The notes beneath the pieces are model-generated. The model was not told where the DNA came from and ran no database searches. It saw only the letters and a program-made list of their open reading frames with translations. Both the position numbers and the translations under genes were made by a program. A stretch of DNA of 64,000 bases from Ilyomonas sp965247435 (GTDB lineage Bacteria; Bacteroidota; Bacteroidia; Chitinophagales; Chitinophagaceae): contig OZ252019.1 in the NCBI GenBank assembly GCA_965247435.1, positions 868,001 through 932,000 of the forward strand. The letters are read 5' to 3'. Positions within the stretch are counted from its first letter, which is position 1. Every line of letters begins with the position of its first letter. Shown here in pieces: positions 26,423 to 36,068 of the stretch.

Positions 26423-29400
26423 ATGAAGAACAACTTATTAATTGGTAAAAGCAGCGCCTTTGCAAATGCAATCGCAGTGTTTTTACTTATTATCTTAACA
26501 GCTACTACCGTCTTTGCGCAGGACCGGAGACTCACCGGCAGGGTACTTACGGGCGCCGGCGACAGTGCATTAGCAGGCGTAAGCATACAGGTTAAAGGCA
26601 AAAATATTGGCACTGTTTCCGGGAACGATGGTGCCTTTTCCATTACGGTTGGCAATAACGTAACACTCGTATTTAGTATCGTAGGATATACCACACAGGA
26701 GGTGCCGGTTGGTAATTCCACAACCCTGGATGTGCGGTTAACTGCCGATATAACTTCTCTGCAGCAGGTAGTTGTAATAGGCTACGGTACGCAAAAGCGC
26801 AGGGATTTAACAGGCTCTGTGAGCAGTGTAAGTGCGGCAACTATCGAAAAGGTGCCCGTAATCTCCGCATCACAGGCATTGCAGGGGCGCGCGGCAGGTG
26901 TACAGGTTACTAATAACGATGCGGCTCCCGGAGGCAATATATCTGTATTAATAAGAGGTACAGGCAGCCTTGCCAGCTATGGCAACGAGCCCCTGTATGT
27001 GGTGGACGGCTATCCGTTGAGTACGGGTATCAATAATATTAATCCGAATGATATAGCCTCCATAGATGTATTGAAAGATGCATCTGCTACTGCTATTTAT
27101 GGTATCCGGGCAGCAAACGGGGTAGTTATTATCACAACCAAAAAAGGTATCAAAGGCAGTATGCAGGTTTCTCTGGATGCTTATAGTGCTTTCCAGGCCA
27201 AACCAAAGCAATATGATATTTTAAATGCGCAGGATTTTGCCACTTTGTCCAACGAGGTGGAGGCTGCGGATTCAACGCATTCTTATCACGGCCTACCGAT
27301 ATGGAAAACACCCGGTGCGCTGCACAGCGTTGACTGGCAGAACGCGCTGTACCGGCCGGGCCAAACGCAGAATTACAGCATCGGCATCCGGGGTGGAAGC
27401 GATAAAATTCAATCAGCCATGTCCGTTGGCTATTACGACCAGAAAGGCATTGTGCTCGGCTCTTATTTTAAAAGGCTCACACTCAGTCTTAATCTCGATT
27501 ATCAGCCTGTTAAATGGCTCCGTTCTTCTACCAGCGCCAAATACAGCTACCAGGATGCAAACAATCCATTAGGAACCGGAAGCCTTTTCCAGTTGGCAGT
27601 AAACCCGCCAACGCTGGATAGTGGTAACCGCCTTACCAACCAGATAAAGGATGGCAACGGCAATTATGGCTTTTATAATCCGCAAAATTCCAATGTATTC
27701 AAATTCAGTAATCCTGTTTACGGTATTGAGACTAATGAATATCAGAATATAACCAATTACTTCCTGGGTAACACGTCGTTGGAAATTACCCCGGTAAGCG
27801 GGCTGCGAATTAAAACCAGCGCCGGTGTGAATATCAGTAATTTTTCAGGCACCTTTTTCCAGCCTAAAGATGAAAGGGCAAACATCCAGTATCCGGGATC
27901 TATTGTATCGAATGCCAACTACCACGAGACCTTGAATAATACCTTTGAGTGGCTGTGGGAAAATACGGTAGCGTACGACAAGACCTTTGGCAAGCATACC
28001 ATCAATTTTGTGGGCGGCGTTTCTGCCCAAAAAACAAACCTTAAACTCTTCGGCGCAGGCGGTATTCCTGCAAACAGTACAGTGCGGGATTTGTCGCAGG
28101 TTTCTAACTATCAATTCGACTCGTACGGCAATGGTTATGGTCTTGGCGATAACATCCTGACTTTAGAATCGCAATTCGCAAGGCTGACTTATAATTTTGC
28201 AGACAAATACCTTATCACCGGTACGGTAAGAAGAGACGGCTCTTCCAAGTTTGATACGGGCCATAAATACGGAGTATTTCCATCCGGAGCTATCGCCTGG
28301 AGAGCAAAAGAAGAATCGTTCCTGCAAAGCGTTAACTGGTTGTCCGATCTTAAGATCAGGGGCAGTTATGGCGTAGTAGGAAACCAAAGCCCTATCGGCC
28401 TCTTCCAATACCAGGCTTTGTATTCTGGAAATTATACTGCTAATTATAACGGCGGCGGTAAAGACAATTACGGTTACCCCTTCGATAAAATATACCAGAA
28501 CGGTATTGCACCCACACAACCTTCCAATCCGGACCTGAAGTGGGAAACAGACTATCAGACCGACATTGGTTTGGATGCTGCTTTTATGCAGGGTGCACTC
28601 ACCTTTACTTTTGACTGGTATAAAAGAAAATCCAAAGACTTCCTGTTAACACTTGCCGCGCCTGCACAAACCGGTTTTCTTTCTCTTACCCGTAATGTGG
28701 GTAGTATGAATAATATAGGTGCTGAATTTGCAGTAAATTATAGCAGCAAAAAGAGTAAGGATTTCCAATATAATATAGGTGCAACCGTAACAACCAATAA
28801 GAACACCCTTACCAGTATTACCTCCGGCACCACCTATGTACAGAACTTTGGAGGCCTTGCCTTAACCGGACAAAGCTGGGGTGAGTTTTCCCGGTCTTAT
28901 GTAGGCGCTCCGGTAGGTGCATTTTTCGGCTATAAGTCACTGGGCATTTTCCAGTCAAAAGCCCAGATAGATGCTTTAAATGCAAAAGCGCCGAATGGGG
29001 TGTATTGGAAAGGTACCAGCCAGCCGGGCGATCGTTATTTTGCAGACATTACCGGAGATGGTGTTGTAAATGCTGATGACCGTATAAGTATTGGTAACCC
29101 CCAGCCTAAATTTTTTGGTGGCCTTAATTTAGACGCGACCTACAAAGCATTTGATTTCAACCTGTACTTTTACGGCACTTACGGCAATAAAATCTTGAAT
29201 TATGTAGAAAGCGACCTCGAAAGCTTCCAGAAAAGAGGTTCGGAAGGAGTTGAAAACGTGAGCCAGGAATATTTTCAAAACCACTGGACGCCTTCTAATC
29301 CATCCGCTCAATTTGCAAGGGCTACTGCTAACGACGATGCGATTGGCAGCAATGTTCCATCCAGTGCGTGGATAGAAGATGGAAGCTTTCTGAAGCTGAA

Positions 29401-29626
29401 GAATCTTACCATCGGCTATACGCTGCCGGTAGGTTTAACTTCAAAAGCTGCTATCTCAAGAGTAAGAGTATATGTGTCGAGCCAAAACCTGTTCACGATT
29501 ACCAATTACAGCGGTCTTGATCCTGAAATCGGCGTACAGAACGGAAATGCAACACAGAACGGCGTGGACAATGGTACGTATCCTTCCTCCAGGTTTTATA
29601 CCGTTGGTGTGAATGTATCCTTTTAA
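26423..29626 (+). CDS. SusC/RagA-like TonB-linked outer-membrane protein
   Basis: The ATG at 26423 gives 1067 residues; a TTG two codons earlier is not needed. A signal peptide ends near FAQD at about 33. A carboxypeptidase-regulatory-like domain follows (about 35-110), then the SusC plug with VVVIGYGTQKRRDLTGSVSS and the YGIRAANGVVIITTKKG segment, then the barrel with the typical C-terminus RFYTVGVNVSF. It imports oligosaccharides with the SusD lipoprotein encoded 24 bp downstream. Downstream mannanase and epimerase genes suggest manno-oligosaccharides as ligand (inference). Confidence 0.95.
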   Translation: MKNNLLIGKSSAFANAIAVFLLIILTATTVFAQDRRLTGRVLTGAGDSALAGVSIQVKGKNIGTVSGNDGAFSITVGNNVTLVFSIVGYTTQEVPVGNSTTLDVRLTADITSLQQVVVIGYGTQKRRDLTGSVSSVSAATIEKVPVISASQALQGRAAGVQVTNNDAAPGGNISVLIRGTGSLASYGNEPLYVVDGYPLSTGINNINPNDIASIDVLKDASATAIYGIRAANGVVIITTKKGIKGSMQVSLDAYSAFQAKPKQYDILNAQDFATLSNEVEAADSTHSYHGLPIWKTPGALHSVDWQNALYRPGQTQNYSIGIRGGSDKIQSAMSVGYYDQKGIVLGSYFKRLTLSLNLDYQPVKWLRSSTSAKYSYQDANNPLGTGSLFQLAVNPPTLDSGNRLTNQIKDGNGNYGFYNPQNSNVFKFSNPVYGIETNEYQNITNYFLGNTSLEITPVSGLRIKTSAGVNISNFSGTFFQPKDERANIQYPGSIVSNANYHETLNNTFEWLWENTVAYDKTFGKHTINFVGGVSAQKTNLKLFGAGGIPANSTVRDLSQVSNYQFDSYGNGYGLGDNILTLESQFARLTYNFADKYLITGTVRRDGSSKFDTGHKYGVFPSGAIAWRAKEESFLQSVNWLSDLKIRGSYGVVGNQSPIGLFQYQALYSGNYTANYNGGGKDNYGYPFDKIYQNGIAPTQPSNPDLKWETDYQTDIGLDAAFMQGALTFTFDWYKRKSKDFLLTLAAPAQTGFLSLTRNVGSMNNIGAEFAVNYSSKKSKDFQYNIGATVTTNKNTLTSITSGTTYVQNFGGLALTGQSWGEFSRSYVGAPVGAFFGYKSLGIFQSKAQIDALNAKAPNGVYWKGTSQPGDRYFADITGDGVVNADDRISIGNPQPKFFGGLNLDATYKAFDFNLYFYGTYGNKILNYVESDLESFQKRGSEGVENVSQEYFQNHWTPSNPSAQFARATANDDAIGSNVPSSAWIEDGSFLKLKNLTIGYTLPVGLTSKAAISRVRVYVSSQNLFTITNYSGLDPEIGVQNGNATQNGVDNGTYPSSRFYTVGVNVSF

Positions 29627-29650
29627 AAAGAATGAAAATTTTATTACAAT

Positions 29651-31405
29651 ATGAAGCCTAACAAGAAAACAATAACTGCTATAGCCTTCTGCCTTGCATT
29701 TGTTCCGCTGGCATTTATTGCCTGTAAAAAAAGCTTTTTGGAACAAACCAATGCACATCAAACCCCGGCTGATGCTACCTTCAACACATCCCAGGATGTA
29801 GTTTCCCTGCTCAACTCTGTTTATGATACTTATCAAAACAGCGATTTACTCAAAAAGTCTATCTGGTACTGGGCAAATTTTGAATCCCATGATTTTTTTA
29901 ACTGGGGTGGCGACGTGGTGTGGAATAACTACCAGATTCCAGCGGATTTTGGTGCTATTTTAACGCTTTGGAACCAATCTTATTTAGGTATAGCCAGGGC
30001 CAATTATGCGCTGGTGGTTATTCCGGATGCAGTAAACCGGAACATTCTTGATCCGGCCTTAGCCGATCGGTTAACGGGCGAAGCTTACTTTTTGCGGGGC
30101 ACATTCTACTATTACCTTGCAGCTTCTTTCGGCGGCGTTCCCTTAGAGTTAAAAACCGGGTCCAACGGACTGGCGCCACGGGCATCAAGAGACTCTGTAT
30201 TTATGCAGGTGGTTGCCGATATGCAGCAGGCCGAAGGTTTGCTGCAATCAAAAACGGCTTTACCGGCTGTTGATCTGGGCAGGGCAACCAAAGGTGCTGC
30301 CTATGGCTACGAAGGTGCAGCAAGAATGTGGCTAAAAGATTATACAGGCGCTTTAGCAGCCTTTAATAATCCCGAGCTTACTAATAATTATCATTTGCTG
30401 CCAAATTTTGCCGATGTAAACGAATACGACCATCAGAATAATGATGAGTCCTTATTTGAAATTCAGTTTGAAGTAAAAGCCGGCGACCCGCAGGATTGGG
30501 GCGGAAGCTGGCAAACACCCGGTGGTGAAATTGCCTGGATAGACGACTTTAGCTGGCCACAGGAGTTAACCGGCCAGGGTTACGATTATGGAAACCCGGC
30601 ACTCTGGAATTCTTACCAGTCGGGCGACAAGCGTAAGCTGCTTACCATTGTAGGCCCCGGCGATACGCTGGCAAGTCCGGGCATCATCAGGGCGCTTGGC
30701 GGATTGAAAGGGTATAATCAGGTAAAACAAGGATTTAATGCCGGCAATTTAACCTATACCGGCGATGATGGCAAGATATTAAACACAGTAGGAACGATGA
30801 CAAGGCCCTGGTATGGCGATACAAAAAACCGTACCGGCTATTACTGCGCAAAAAAATGGAGAGATCCAAACCTTACCGGCGGAAACTCTAACTCAGATGG
30901 TAAAAGCAATCTTTTCGGAGACCAGAACCAGATCCTCCTCCGTTACGCAGAAGTTATCCTGGACAGGGCTGAGTGTAAAGTACGTACCGGCGATGTAGCA
31001 GGTGCTATGGCCGATCTTAAGCTTGTAAGAGACCGGGCATGGGGCGGAACTGCGCCTGCTGTAATGAAAGACAGCGCCAATTTTGATGGAACTCCGGGTG
31101 AGCCAGTAACCGATCCGCTGCAGATGGTGTTGAGCGAATACCGGCATGAGCTGAGTGGCGAATACTCTGTTTTTTATGACCTTTGCAGGGCAGGAACGCA
31201 GGAAGCTATTGGTTTTATAAAAAAGGCCAATGGAACAGTAGATGGCAGTTTTAACCCGGTTCCTAATCCGGCTCCCGGCCCCACGCATGATGGCCAGCCG
31301 CATGGTTTGTACAATACGGCACTCACAGAAAATCATACTGTGCTGCCGATTCCGCAGGCAGCGCGGGGACTTAATCCCAACCTGACTCAGAATACCGGTT
31401 ATTAA
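29651..31405 (+). CDS. SusD/RagB-family glycan-binding lipoprotein
   Basis: This 584-residue lipoprotein has its lipobox Cys at position 25 (LAFIAC). The N-terminal SusD segment (FLEQTNAHQTPADATFNT) and helical repeats follow, with EAYFLRGTFYYYLAASFGGVPL matching the conserved SusD core. The C-terminal third carries the RYAEVILDRAECKVR and RHELSGEYSVFYDLCRAG blocks and ends with LPIPQAARGLNPNLTQN. It sits on the cell surface and hands glycans to the SusC channel. A strong hairpin follows the gene, probably lowering transcription of the enzymes downstream. Confidence 0.95.
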   Translation: MKPNKKTITAIAFCLAFVPLAFIACKKSFLEQTNAHQTPADATFNTSQDVVSLLNSVYDTYQNSDLLKKSIWYWANFESHDFFNWGGDVVWNNYQIPADFGAILTLWNQSYLGIARANYALVVIPDAVNRNILDPALADRLTGEAYFLRGTFYYYLAASFGGVPLELKTGSNGLAPRASRDSVFMQVVADMQQAEGLLQSKTALPAVDLGRATKGAAYGYEGAARMWLKDYTGALAAFNNPELTNNYHLLPNFADVNEYDHQNNDESLFEIQFEVKAGDPQDWGGSWQTPGGEIAWIDDFSWPQELTGQGYDYGNPALWNSYQSGDKRKLLTIVGPGDTLASPGIIRALGGLKGYNQVKQGFNAGNLTYTGDDGKILNTVGTMTRPWYGDTKNRTGYYCAKKWRDPNLTGGNSNSDGKSNLFGDQNQILLRYAEVILDRAECKVRTGDVAGAMADLKLVRDRAWGGTAPAVMKDSANFDGTPGEPVTDPLQMVLSEYRHELSGEYSVFYDLCRAGTQEAIGFIKKANGTVDGSFNPVPNPAPGPTHDGQPHGLYNTALTENHTVLPIPQAARGLNPNLTQNTGY

Positions 31406-31434
31406 AAAAAACGTAGTTAAATAGTTCATTTTTT

Positions 31435-31470
31435 AGAGAAAGGCTTTGTAATTATACAAAGCCTTTCTCT
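31435..31470 (+). terminator. 16-bp perfect hairpin after susD
   Basis: AGAGAAAGGCTTTGTA at 31435-31450 pairs exactly with 31455-31470 around a four-base loop. It lies 30 bp after the susD stop and 41 bp before the first enzyme gene. It could act as a partial terminator or RNA end that keeps susCD transcripts more abundant than the enzyme transcripts. Confidence 0.75.
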
Positions 31471-31510
31471 GTTATAAGTAAACGGATAACAATTAAGCGC
31501 TAACCAAAGA

Positions 31511-33472
31511 ATGCACATTATGTTATTAAAATCTATTCATTATACGATAGCAATTTTGTTGATCTTCTTTACTACAAGATCTTTTAGCCAGACAGAAATG
31601 GAACCGTGGGGCAATATAACCGGCATCCGGGTAAGCGGCCAGCTAATGGAATTTGAAAGCAGCCTTCAGGTCGTCAGCAACGACTGGCAGCACATCAGTG
31701 CTACTGCATTGGAGCGGCAGCGGCCAAAGTACACCCGCGACAGTGCCAAACAGATTGTTAGTACCCGTATTGACAGCTTTTACTTTACACAAACGGTAGA
31801 AGAGGATATTTTAAAAAGCTCGGCAAAAATAGCTGTTCAGTTTGCCGCAAAAAAAGAAACCGACTCTGCACAACTATTTTTTAATATAAAGTTGTCCGAA
31901 CCGGTGTATGGAAAGGGAAAGATCAGGCTGATAAATCCGGGCACGGGCACTGCAACTGCATATAGCCTCGGCAGCCTCGGCAAAGACCTGCAACTAAGTG
32001 CAGGCGGCATCCGGATATCCGGTGTACGCCAGGAACTACAGATATTGTTTGACAAAACAACGCCTGTTATAATTAAAAGAGCAGCGGATAACAATGGTGC
32101 CATCGGGTTATATTTTCCGTTGCAGGGGGGAAAGATAGAGAACGGGCAAACCGGCGGGTTAGCGTTAACCATTACAGCCTCCGGCACTGTGGATAAAAGC
32201 CCCGTTACCTTACGTTTAAACACAGCTGATACCGGGCGGACTTTCACCGGTTTCGGCGGCAACTTCCGCCTTCAAAATCCAAGGACCGACCCGCAGGTGA
32301 TTGATTATTGCTTAAACAATATGCGGGTTGCATGGAGCCGGGTAGAAATGCCTTTCGAGTTGTGGCAACCACAAAAAGACAGCGACCCGATTGATTCGGC
32401 CAAAGCATGCAAGCTGCACCCGCATGTAAAGGAAAGCATGGAGATGGCTGCAAGACTGGCTAAAATGGGCATCCCGGTTATCCTTACAGCATGGTCGGCG
32501 CCGCGCTGGGCTATTACCGGAGACATAAGCCGCGGGCCGCGGGCCAATGGCGTTTGGGGCAATCCGCTTGATACTGCCAGTATGCAGGCCATTTATAAAT
32601 CCATCGCCGATTATATCACTTACCTCAGAGATGCGTATGGCGTAGAAGTAAAATTATTTTCGTTTAACGAATCTGATCTTGGAATCAACATCCGCCAGAC
32701 GGGCGAAGAACACGCCGCCTTGATAAAAGGCCTGGGCGCTTACCTGCAATCCCGGGGGTTGCCTGCTAAAATGTTGCTGGGCGATAACTCGGATGCCAAT
32801 ACCTATAACTTCATTTACCCGGCTATGAAGGATACTGCAACGTATCCTTACATCGGCGCTATCTCTTTTCACTCCTGGCGCGGCTGGGAAAAGGAAACGC
32901 TGCAACACTGGGCAGATGCCGCTACGCAAATGAAGCTGCCCCTGATCGTTGGCGAAGGCAGCATCGACGCGGCTGCGTGGAATTACCCGGCCATTTTTGA
33001 AGAGCAGACCTATGCTATAAAAGAAATTAACCTATATACAAGACTGATGGCTATCTGCCAGCCGTTAACTATACTGCAGTGGCAGCTTACCGCCGACTAC
33101 TCGCCCCTTATCGGCGGCGGTATTTTTGGCAATCCTGCGCCCCTGCATCCGGGCCAGCGCTTCTGGAATTTAAAGCAGTTAGCATCAATACCTAAAGATT
33201 TGCAGGCTATGACAATAAAGGCCGATAAACCGGAAATCTCCTGTGCGGCACAGGGCGATAACAGCAAACATATATATACCATTCACCTGGTAAACAACGG
33301 TGCTACACGCACTGCAATGATAACAGGATTGCCCGTTGGCGTAAAGCAACTGCATGTTTATACGACCAGTAAGAATGTAAACAGGAAAGAAAGCGAACCC
33401 ATAAAAATCAGCAATGGACAGGCGAAGCTGATCTTAAAAACCGAAAGTTATACAACATTGATAGCTGAGTAA
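31511..33472 (+). CDS. GH30-like secreted glycoside hydrolase
   Basis: This is a 653-residue exported protein; a second ATG at 31520 is equally possible. The first about 230 residues form a beta-rich region that I do not assign. The catalytic (beta/alpha)8 part starts near 235 with FTGFGGNFRLQNP. The likely acid/base is Glu387 in FSFNESDLG and the nucleophile Glu482 in VGEGSIDAAAW. The C-terminal about 90 residues form a beta-sandwich typical of GH30. The exact activity (for example exo-mannosidase, glucosidase or beta-1,6-glucanase) cannot be told from this reading. Position between susD and a GH26 mannanase suggests a role in mannan breakdown. Confidence 0.75.
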   Translation: MHIMLLKSIHYTIAILLIFFTTRSFSQTEMEPWGNITGIRVSGQLMEFESSLQVVSNDWQHISATALERQRPKYTRDSAKQIVSTRIDSFYFTQTVEEDILKSSAKIAVQFAAKKETDSAQLFFNIKLSEPVYGKGKIRLINPGTGTATAYSLGSLGKDLQLSAGGIRISGVRQELQILFDKTTPVIIKRAADNNGAIGLYFPLQGGKIENGQTGGLALTITASGTVDKSPVTLRLNTADTGRTFTGFGGNFRLQNPRTDPQVIDYCLNNMRVAWSRVEMPFELWQPQKDSDPIDSAKACKLHPHVKESMEMAARLAKMGIPVILTAWSAPRWAITGDISRGPRANGVWGNPLDTASMQAIYKSIADYITYLRDAYGVEVKLFSFNESDLGINIRQTGEEHAALIKGLGAYLQSRGLPAKMLLGDNSDANTYNFIYPAMKDTATYPYIGAISFHSWRGWEKETLQHWADAATQMKLPLIVGEGSIDAAAWNYPAIFEEQTYAIKEINLYTRLMAICQPLTILQWQLTADYSPLIGGGIFGNPAPLHPGQRFWNLKQLASIPKDLQAMTIKADKPEISCAAQGDNSKHIYTIHLVNNGATRTAMITGLPVGVKQLHVYTTSKNVNRKESEPIKISNGQAKLILKTESYTTLIAE

Positions 33473-33525
33473 TTGTAAAATTGTTTATTGAAGTGGTGAC
33501 GGTCAATTTTATATAAGTAAACGCT

Positions 33526-34524
33526 ATGAAATCTACCCTCGTTATTTACTGCCTGCTGGTTACAGCAAATCTTTGTAACGGACAACCTTTTGCGCCGGTC
33601 AACAAAAATGCCTCGCCCGAAGCATCGAAATTGCTATCGTATTTATACAGCATTAATGGTAAATACATACTTAGCGGCGAGCACAATTACAACCAAAGCC
33701 TTAATCGTTTTTCTGATACCGTAAAAGTAATGACCGGTAAATGCCCTGCGGTTTGGGGAACCGATTTTATCTGGAACGGCACCAAGGACAACGGGCAGGC
33801 GATTGTGGACGAAGCCATCCAAAAACATAAAGAAGGTTATATTGTAACGCTGATGTGGCACGAGGGCAGGCCTACCGATAACCCGCCGTACGGCTGGAAA
33901 GAAAGTGTGCAGGGCAAGCTTACCGCGGAACAATGGAGAGCGCTGACAACACCCGGTACGGGGCTTAACAACCGCTGGCTGGCGCAGATAGATGCCATTG
34001 CCGGTTACCTGCAGCAACTGCAGGCCGCCCATGTGCCGGTGCTCTGGCGGCCCTATCACGAGATGAACGGCGTATGGTTTTGGTGGGGCAATAAGAAAGG
34101 CAAAGACGGCATTGTAAAATTGTGGAAGATGATGTACGACCGCTATGTAAATCATTTTCATCTCAATAATTTGCTTTGGGTATGGGGCGCCAACGGGCCG
34201 CGCGATATTCCGGCCGATGAGGCGTATCCTTACAAAGAATTTTATCCGGGCGCTGCCTATGTAGATATTTTAGGCACCGATGTTTACCACATGGATTATG
34301 AACAGAAAGATTATAACGAATTGCTCCGGCTTGCAAAAGGCAAGCCCATCGCTTTAACCGAGTGCGGCGAGCTGCCCAACGCTGCCATATTGGAAGCGCA
34401 GCCTAAATGGAGCTGGTTTTTGGTATGGACAAGCTGGATATGGACCGACAACACGCCGCAACGGGTGAAAGAAGTATATGAGCGCCCGCAAACATTAACG
34501 CACGATGAAGTAAAATTGCCTTAA
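33526..34524 (+). CDS. GH26-family beta-mannanase
   Basis: This 332-residue exported enzyme has a signal peptide ending near NGQ at residue 20. GH26 hallmarks are present: SGEHNYNQ near 46, VTLMWHEGRPTDNPPYGW around 105-122, the acid/base Glu179 in WRPYHEMNGVWFWWG, and the nucleophile Glu279 in ALTECGELP. Family members mostly cut beta-1,4-mannan or mannooligosaccharides in an endo or mannobiose-releasing mode. It is the best substrate clue for this glycan locus. Confidence 0.9.
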   Translation: MKSTLVIYCLLVTANLCNGQPFAPVNKNASPEASKLLSYLYSINGKYILSGEHNYNQSLNRFSDTVKVMTGKCPAVWGTDFIWNGTKDNGQAIVDEAIQKHKEGYIVTLMWHEGRPTDNPPYGWKESVQGKLTAEQWRALTTPGTGLNNRWLAQIDAIAGYLQQLQAAHVPVLWRPYHEMNGVWFWWGNKKGKDGIVKLWKMMYDRYVNHFHLNNLLWVWGANGPRDIPADEAYPYKEFYPGAAYVDILGTDVYHMDYEQKDYNELLRLAKGKPIALTECGELPNAAILEAQPKWSWFLVWTSWIWTDNTPQRVKEVYERPQTLTHDEVKLP

Positions 34525-34693
34525 GGATACAGCCGCCGTTACTTCCTCCGGCGGAGAAACATGCAGGTGCTGCTATAGTTATCAGCGCTGCAACCGTAAG
34601 TGGCCGGCAAACGGGCATACAAACCAGATCTTTGGTTTTAAAAATTAAACCGCTGAAAGCATTAACGGTAATAAACATAAAAAAGACAACGCC

Positions 34694-36055
34694 ATGCATA
34701 GATTCCTTAAATATTTTTTGTTATACAGTTGGGTACTGCTGCTTCCCCGCCTGTCCTCGGCACAATTAATTACTAAGCGCGACAGCATTTTGCAGCAAAT
34801 GAAATATGCTGCGAAGGAAGGCTTGCTGGACAAATATTATCCGCGGAATATAGACACCTTATCCGGCGGTTATCTAAGTACGTTTACCTACGATTTTCAG
34901 CCGCAGGGCGAGCAGGACAAAATGATTGTAACACAGGCAAGGCATACATGGTCAACCGCAAAAGCTGCTATGTATTACAAAGACACGGCGTACATTTCTA
35001 TGTCTCGGCATGGCTTCCTTTTTCTGCGGGATGTAATGTGGGATAAAGAGGATGGCGGCTTTTTCAATTTAGTTACGAGGCAGGGCGTACCTAAGACTAT
35101 GATAAAGCAGGCTTATGGCAATGCTTTCGGTATTTATGCACTGGCTGCCTATTATGAATGTTCGGGCGATACGGCTGCATTGAGCCTTGCTAAAAAGGCC
35201 TTCCTATGGCTGGAAATGCATAGTCACGATGCGAAATATAAAGGCTATTACCAATACCTGGAGCGCGATGGTACGCCCATCCTAAGAACCGCGGAAACGC
35301 CCGGCACGTCTGATGTTGGCTATAAAGACCAGAACAGCTCTATTCATCTGCTGGAAGCCTTTACAGAGCTGTATAAAGTATGGAAAGATCCACTGGTGAA
35401 ACAGCGGTTAACGGAGTTGCTGCTGCTCATCCGCGATACGATTGTTACGCCCAAGGGTTACCTGCAGTTGTACTTTACGCCTGATTGGAAACCGGTTTCC
35501 TTTCTCGATTCTTCCGACGCTGTTATTCATAAAAATCATAACCTCGATCATGTGTCTTTCGGGCATGATGTGGAAACGGCTTACCTGCTGCAGGAAGCAA
35601 CGGAAACATTAGGAAATATGCACGATACAAAGACATTAGCCATTGGCAAAAAAATGGTAGATCATGCCCTGCGGAATGGCTGGGACGATACATTGGGCGG
35701 CTTTTACGATGAAGGCTATTATTTTAAGAATAAGCCCGGAATAACGATTATGCTTGAAAGCAAAAATTGGTGGGCACAGGCAGAAGGCCTGAATACCTTA
35801 CTCATGTTCTCCGATATGTACCCGGACGATGCACTGCACTATTACTCCCACTTCACCAAACTGTGGCAGTATGTGCAGACTTACCTGATAGACCACGAGC
35901 ATGGCGACTGGTATGAAGAAGGACTGGATAAGGAGCCACAGTATAAAACGAGGCTGAAAGCGCAAATCTGGAAAGGAACGTATCACAACTTCCGCGCACT
36001 GATGAATTGCATGAACAGGATAACGGAAGATAAAAAGAAAGATAACAAAAGATAA
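34694..36055 (+). CDS. AGE-family sugar 2-epimerase, exported (mannobiose/cellobiose 2-epimerase-like)
   Basis: This 453-residue (alpha/alpha)6-barrel epimerase has a clear signal peptide ending near LSSAQ at residue 24. Family features include a KAFLWLEMHSHD segment, SSIHLLEAFTELYKVWKDP, and the catalytic region DHVSFGHDVETAYLL with its conserved His. Related enzymes convert mannobiose to mannosyl-glucose in beta-mannan pathways. Those are often cytoplasmic, so export is notable: the reaction may take place in the periplasm. It follows the GH26 gene by 169 bp and is 13 bp upstream of a beta-propeller gene. Confidence 0.85.
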   Translation: MHRFLKYFLLYSWVLLLPRLSSAQLITKRDSILQQMKYAAKEGLLDKYYPRNIDTLSGGYLSTFTYDFQPQGEQDKMIVTQARHTWSTAKAAMYYKDTAYISMSRHGFLFLRDVMWDKEDGGFFNLVTRQGVPKTMIKQAYGNAFGIYALAAYYECSGDTAALSLAKKAFLWLEMHSHDAKYKGYYQYLERDGTPILRTAETPGTSDVGYKDQNSSIHLLEAFTELYKVWKDPLVKQRLTELLLLIRDTIVTPKGYLQLYFTPDWKPVSFLDSSDAVIHKNHNLDHVSFGHDVETAYLLQEATETLGNMHDTKTLAIGKKMVDHALRNGWDDTLGGFYDEGYYFKNKPGITIMLESKNWWAQAEGLNTLLMFSDMYPDDALHYYSHFTKLWQYVQTYLIDHEHGDWYEEGLDKEPQYKTRLKAQIWKGTYHNFRALMNCMNRITEDKKKDNKR

Positions 36056-36068
36056 CAATCAGCTTATA

